A stretch of DNA of 64,000 nucleotides from contig NZ_VNHS01000008.1 in NCBI RefSeq assembly GCF_008124765.1, positions 124,001 to 188,000 on the forward strand. Direction: 5' to 3'. Both the position numbers and the translations under genes were made by a program. The DNA is from Paenibacillus methanolicus (GTDB lineage: Bacteria > Bacillota > Bacilli > Paenibacillales > Paenibacillaceae). The notes under the pieces were generated by a model. It was given only the letters and a program-made list of their open reading frames with translations, was not told the DNA's origin and made no database searches. Of the stretch, positions 60,800 through 64,000 are shown piece after piece. Each line of letters begins with the position of its first letter. Positions within the stretch are counted from its first letter, which is position 1.

Positions 60800-61333
60800 T
60801 CACAAATCGCGCATTGTCTCCCATTCCGCGGGCGACAGCCCTTCCTCCACCGCGAACTCGTAGTCCTCGATATCGTAAACCTGCACGGGAACTTCGGCTT
60901 CGATAAGCCGGTCCTGGAATTCGAACTGGTCGGACAGCAGCGGAATATCGAGCTTCATCGCCGTCAGCAGCAATTCCGTTTCGATCGGATCGAAATATTC
61001 GCCGTATTGCGCGTTGTCGATCCCGTGCACGATCGTAAATTGAATGATGTCGTTCAGCAGCAGCGGAGAGCTCTCCCGCCACGGCATTTGCAGCGCGCGT
61101 TCGATTTTTTTGCGGTTCAACGGATCCTCGAAGAAACTGATCAGCTCCGCGATTTTCAGCTTCACGTGTTTGTCTTCCTCCGGATCGTCCATCACCGGCT
61201 CCGCGCTTTCCTTCATATCGTACAATTCCAAGACCGTGGAATATGGCAAGACAAAATCGACCGGCCGGCTAGGCACGAGCAATTGTCCATATGTAGCCAC
61301 CATGACGGCCTCAATAACAAAGCGGCGTCGCAT
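60800..61333 (-). CDS. conserved hypothetical protein (177 aa)
   Basis: ATG 61333 has GGGGGAG about six bases upstream. The protein has an acidic segment (PVMDDPEEDKHVK) and helical stretches (KLKIAELISFFEDP, LLLNDIIQFTIVHG), with no cysteine and no recognised motif. An ADP- or regulatory role cannot be assigned. It is a single gene, divergent from the YpdA-like reductase. Confidence 0.7.
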   Translation of the reverse strand: MRRRFVIEAVMVATYGQLLVPSRPVDFVLPYSTVLELYDMKESAEPVMDDPEEDKHVKLKIAELISFFEDPLNRKKIERALQMPWRESSPLLLNDIIQFTIVHGIDNAQYGEYFDPIETELLLTAMKLDIPLLSDQFEFQDRLIEAEVPVQVYDIEDYEFAVEEGLSPAEWETMRDL

Positions 61334-61519
61334 TCTATCTCCCCCTTTAGTGTCGACTGAACCCTTGCTGTTGCCAATAGGAGCATAAACATGATAATGG
61401 CAAGCGTGAATCTATTATACACTATCCGAACGCCTGTACACAGCGTCAAAATGCGGAGCCGCCAACCGGATATATGGTACAATAACCGTACTGTAATCGC
61501 GTATAGGAGGCGTTCCGCC

Positions 61520-62500
61520 ATGACAGAAGAGCAAGTGATCATCATCGGCGCCGGCCCATGCGGCTTGGCCGCGGCCATCGAGCTGCAGGATGCCGGCATC
61601 GACGCGCTAATCATCGAGAAGCGCAATATCGTCCACTCGATCTCGCAATATCCGACCTACATGCATTTCTTCAGCACGCCGGAGCTGCTCGAGATCGGCG
61701 GCATCCCGTTCACGACCGCGCACGATAAGCCTTCGAGGCTCGAAGCGCTCAACTACTACCGTACCGTCGCGCTGCGCCGCCAGGTTCGGGTACACGCTTA
61801 TGAAACGGTGCGAGGGCTGGACAAGCTGCCGGAAGGCGGATGGCTCGTCCGGAGCACGGACCGCTCCCAGTCGGAGAAGACGTACCGCGCGCGGAACGTC
61901 GTCATTGCGACCGGCTATTTCGATCATCCGAACAAACTGGGCATCCCGGGCGAAGAGTCGGACAAAGTGAGTCATTTCTTCCGCGAAGCGCATCCGTACA
62001 CGGGCATGAAGGTCGCGATCATCGGCGGCAGCAATTCCGCCATCGACGCCGCGCTGGAGCTAGAGCGAGCCGGCGCGGAGGTTACCGTTATCTATCGGGG
62101 GGATTCGTATTCCCCTAGCATCAAGCCATGGGTGAGGCCGCTGTTCGAGAGTCTCGTCGCCAAAGGTAAAATCGCCATGCGTTTCCGTTCGCAAGTGACC
62201 GAGATCGGCGCGCTTCACCTTATCCTTACAAGCGAAGGTCGCTCCGAAAAGCTGGACAACGATTTCGTGCTCGCGCTGACCGGCTTTCATCCCGACCGCG
62301 GCTTCCTCGCTTCGGTCGGCGTCACGATGGAGGAAGAAGGTTATCCAACGTTCAACGACGCGACGATGGAGACGAACGTGCCGGGCATCTACCTCGCCGG
62401 CGTCGTCGCCTCCAGACGCGAAGCGAACGAAATTTTCATCGAGACGGGTCGCTTCCACGGCCGCAAAATCGCCGCAAACTTGCTGGCTGCCCGCCGTTAA
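61520..62500 (+). CDS. YpdA family bacillithiol disulfide reductase (putative)
   Basis: ATG 61520 lies nine bases after AGGAGG, giving 326 residues. It has the FAD motif IIIGAGPCGLAAAIEL, the NAD(P)H motif VAIIGGSNSAIDAALEL and the late FAD region VPGIYLAGVV, in the single-domain layout of YpdA rather than a CxxC thioredoxin reductase. YpdA reduces bacillithiol disulfide in Firmicutes. A hairpin terminator follows. Confidence 0.92.
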   Translation: MTEEQVIIIGAGPCGLAAAIELQDAGIDALIIEKRNIVHSISQYPTYMHFFSTPELLEIGGIPFTTAHDKPSRLEALNYYRTVALRRQVRVHAYETVRGLDKLPEGGWLVRSTDRSQSEKTYRARNVVIATGYFDHPNKLGIPGEESDKVSHFFREAHPYTGMKVAIIGGSNSAIDAALELERAGAEVTVIYRGDSYSPSIKPWVRPLFESLVAKGKIAMRFRSQVTEIGALHLILTSEGRSEKLDNDFVLALTGFHPDRGFLASVGVTMEEEGYPTFNDATMETNVPGIYLAGVVASRREANEIFIETGRFHGRKIAANLLAARR

Positions 62501-62504
62501 CTCC

Positions 62505-62529
62505 AAGCCGCCGATCTTCGGCGGCTTTT
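62505..62529 (+). terminator. terminator of the YpdA-like gene
   Basis: AAGCCGCC (62505-62512) and GGCGGCTT (62520-62527) pair perfectly and end in TTTTC, five bases after the stop. Confidence 0.8.
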
Positions 62530-62623
62530 CGGCATGCTTGGCGAATGCCTGCGCTAGAACCGAGATCGCGTCAACGAGTCAAGCCCGCTTCAATCTACAG
62601 GGTATCGATCCGCATTGATCGCC

Positions 62624-64000
62624 TTATTTCATCGCCTTGCGCAGCAGCCCGATCCGGCTCTTGTCGCTCGGGTAGCGCATCGCTAGATCGAAACGGGTCG
62701 TCTGTTTCAGCACGCTTTTGCGATGGGAGAACGTATCGAAGCTGAATTTGCCGTGATAGCTGCCCATTCCGCTCTCGCCGACGCCGCCGAACGGCAAGTT
62801 CGACGTGCCTAGATGCATCAGCGTGTCGTTCACGCAGCCGCCGCCGAAGGAGATGCGCCCCAGCACGTCCCGCTCGATCGCGCCATCTGCCGTGAATAGA
62901 TAGAGCGCAAGCGGCTTCGGCCGTTCGTTAACGGCGTTAATGACCTCGTCGATCCGATCGTAGGTTAGAATCGGCAGGATCGGTCCGAAGATCTCGTCCT
63001 GCATAACGGGCTGTTCCCAGGTTACGTTCTCGATCAACGTCGGCTCGATCTTCAGCTTCCCGCGGTCATAGCGGCCGCCGTGCGCAACGGTGCCGCCCCC
63101 CTCCAGATAACCGATAACCCGGTCGAAATGCCGCTCGTTGACGATCTTGCCATATCGTTCCGACTCGATCGGATTGTCGCCGTAGAACTCCCGGAAGGCG
63201 TCCTTCAATGCCTTGACGAACTCGGCTTTGACCGCTTCGTGGACCAGCAGATAGTCCGGCGCCACGCACGTCTGTCCGGCGTTCATCAGCTTGCCGTATG
63301 CGATTCGCTTCGCCGCCAGCTTCAGATTGGCGTCGCGGTGGACGATGCACGGGCTCTTGCCCCCCAGTTCCAACGTGACCGGGATGAGCCGTTTCGCCGC
63401 CGATTCCATCACCGTCCTGCCGACGGCGACGCTGCCCGTGAAGAAGATGTAATCGAACGGCTGCGCAAGCAGCGCGCGACTTGCCTCCACGTCTCCCTCC
63501 ACGGCCGCCGCGAATGCCGGATCGAACGCCGATTTGAACAGCTTGGCAAGCACCGCCGACACGCGAGGCGTCAGCTCGGACGGCTTGACGATCACCGTAT
63601 TGCCCGCGGCGATCGCGCCGATGATCGGCGCGATCGCCAACTGGAACGGATAGTTCCATGGCGCGATTACGAGCACGGTGCCGTAAGGCTCGGGCATGAT
63701 ATAGCTCTTGGCCCCGAAGAACAAGAGCGGCGTCCGGACTTTCTTCGGCTTCGCCCACTTGCGAAGCCGCTTAATGGCCTCGTTGATTTCCGTATATAAC
63801 AGACCGATCTCCGTCATGAATGCTTCGTCGGCCGCTTTGTTCAAATCGGCATACAGCGCGTCCAGAATCTCCTGCTCGTAGGTTTTGACCGCGGCTTTCA
63901 GCCGGCTCAGCTGCTCTTTGCGAAATTCCAGCGACAACGTCCGGCCCTCCGAGAAAAAGCGCTTCTGCTTCTCGACGAGCGACGAGATATCGTTGGCTTG
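62624..64000 (-). CDS. aldehyde dehydrogenase, 5' end cut by the window
   Basis: The frame is open to the window end; residues upstream of the in-frame TTG at 63937 ([13 protein letters not shown]) match the usual family N-terminus, so only a few codons are missing. It has the catalytic cysteine in [11 protein letters not shown], the glutamate in [10 protein letters not shown], the EIFGPILP motif and the NAD-site FFTGSVAVG. The length and the C-terminal [15 protein letters not shown] end are those of class 3 ALDH (YwdH/AldX-like), which oxidises fatty or aromatic aldehydes. Confidence 0.92.
   Translation of the reverse strand, partial: QANDISSLVEKQKRFFSEGRTLSLEFRKEQLSRLKAAVKTYEQEILDALYADLNKAADEAFMTEIGLLYTEINEAIKRLRKWAKPKKVRTPLLFFGAKSYIMPEPYGTVLVIAPWNYPFQLAIAPIIGAIAAGNTVIVKPSELTPRVSAVLAKLFKSAFDPAFAAAVEGDVEASRALLAQPFDYIFFTGSVAVGRTVMESAAKRLIPVTLELGGKSPCIVHRDANLKLAAKRIAYGKLMNAGQTCVAPDYLLVHEAVKAEFVKALKDAFREFYGDNPIESERYGKIVNERHFDRVIGYLEGGGTVAHGGRYDRGKLKIEPTLIENVTWEQPVMQDEIFGPILPILTYDRIDEVINAVNERPKPLALYLFTADGAIERDVLGRISFGGGCVNDTLMHLGTSNLPFGGVGESGMGSYHGKFSFDTFSHRKSVLKQTTRFDLAMRYPSDKSRIGLLRKAMK

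Overview
The window is a GC-rich Firmicute chromosome segment, most likely from the Paenibacillaceae (Paenibacillus/Cohnella type). The indicators are strong GGAGG ribosome binding sites, two T-box leaders, a SigD-type flagellar/chemotaxis promoter, a LexA box of the Bacillus type, and Bacillales families (YteA-like zinc finger, YpsA, DUF3243, a YpdA-like bacillithiol disulfide reductase, a phage-free housekeeping layout). No rRNA, tRNA, CRISPR array, prophage or insertion sequence was recognised. Genes are tightly packed, and most are on the minus strand.

Layout. 1-9 kb: DksA/TraR-type zinc finger, a membrane chemoreceptor behind a SigD promoter, a DoxX-like membrane protein, a 7TM-PAS-GGDEF protein, and a four-gene polar amino-acid ABC importer. 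9-12.5 kb: a carbohydrate locus (TIM-barrel isomerase and Gfo/Idh/MocA dehydrogenase, divergent from an AraC regulator). 12.8-21 kb: envelope and signalling genes (Gly/Cys-rich membrane peptide, cell-wall amidase, copper-amine-oxidase-like surface protein, a decayed chemoreceptor pseudogene, a Bax-inhibitor-1 protein, a TerB-like protein, a PDZ-Lon protease). 20.6-24 kb: a GntR-ABC transporter operon with its own operator.

24-27.7 kb holds the most unusual block: a five-gene plus-strand operon encoding a UbiA-type polyprenyl-phosphate phosphoribosyltransferase, a HAD-IB phosphatase, two overlapping SMR-like half transporters and a large polytopic GT-C-like membrane protein. Read together they look like a lipid-linked pentose donor pathway (synthesis, dephosphorylation, flipping, transfer).

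27.9-46.9 kb is a set of small transcription units: K+ channel, TipA-type MerR regulator, ZIP transporter, epimerase, HesB-like protein, VanX-type dipeptidase, HxlR regulator, ADP-ribosylglycohydrolase, DJ-1/PfpI protein, EamA/LysR divergent pair, PAF-acetylhydrolase-like esterase, an extremely acidic small protein, and a chorismate mutase/DAHP synthase behind a T-box that appears to read phenylalanine. 47-52.6 kb is a compact five-gene signalling operon (SgrR-like regulator, HD-GYP protein, histidine kinase, response regulator, cyclase-family hydrolase).

53-64 kb holds YpsA, a DUF3243 protein, a Gln-rich coiled-coil protein, a MoxR-DUF58-DUF4129 operon without its usual transglutaminase gene, a VOC protein with a LexA box inside its promoter, T-box-controlled serS, an HNH protein, a YpdA-like reductase and an aldehyde dehydrogenase cut by the window end. 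Start codons were re-evaluated from ribosome binding sites; two genes appear to begin at CTG and ATT.
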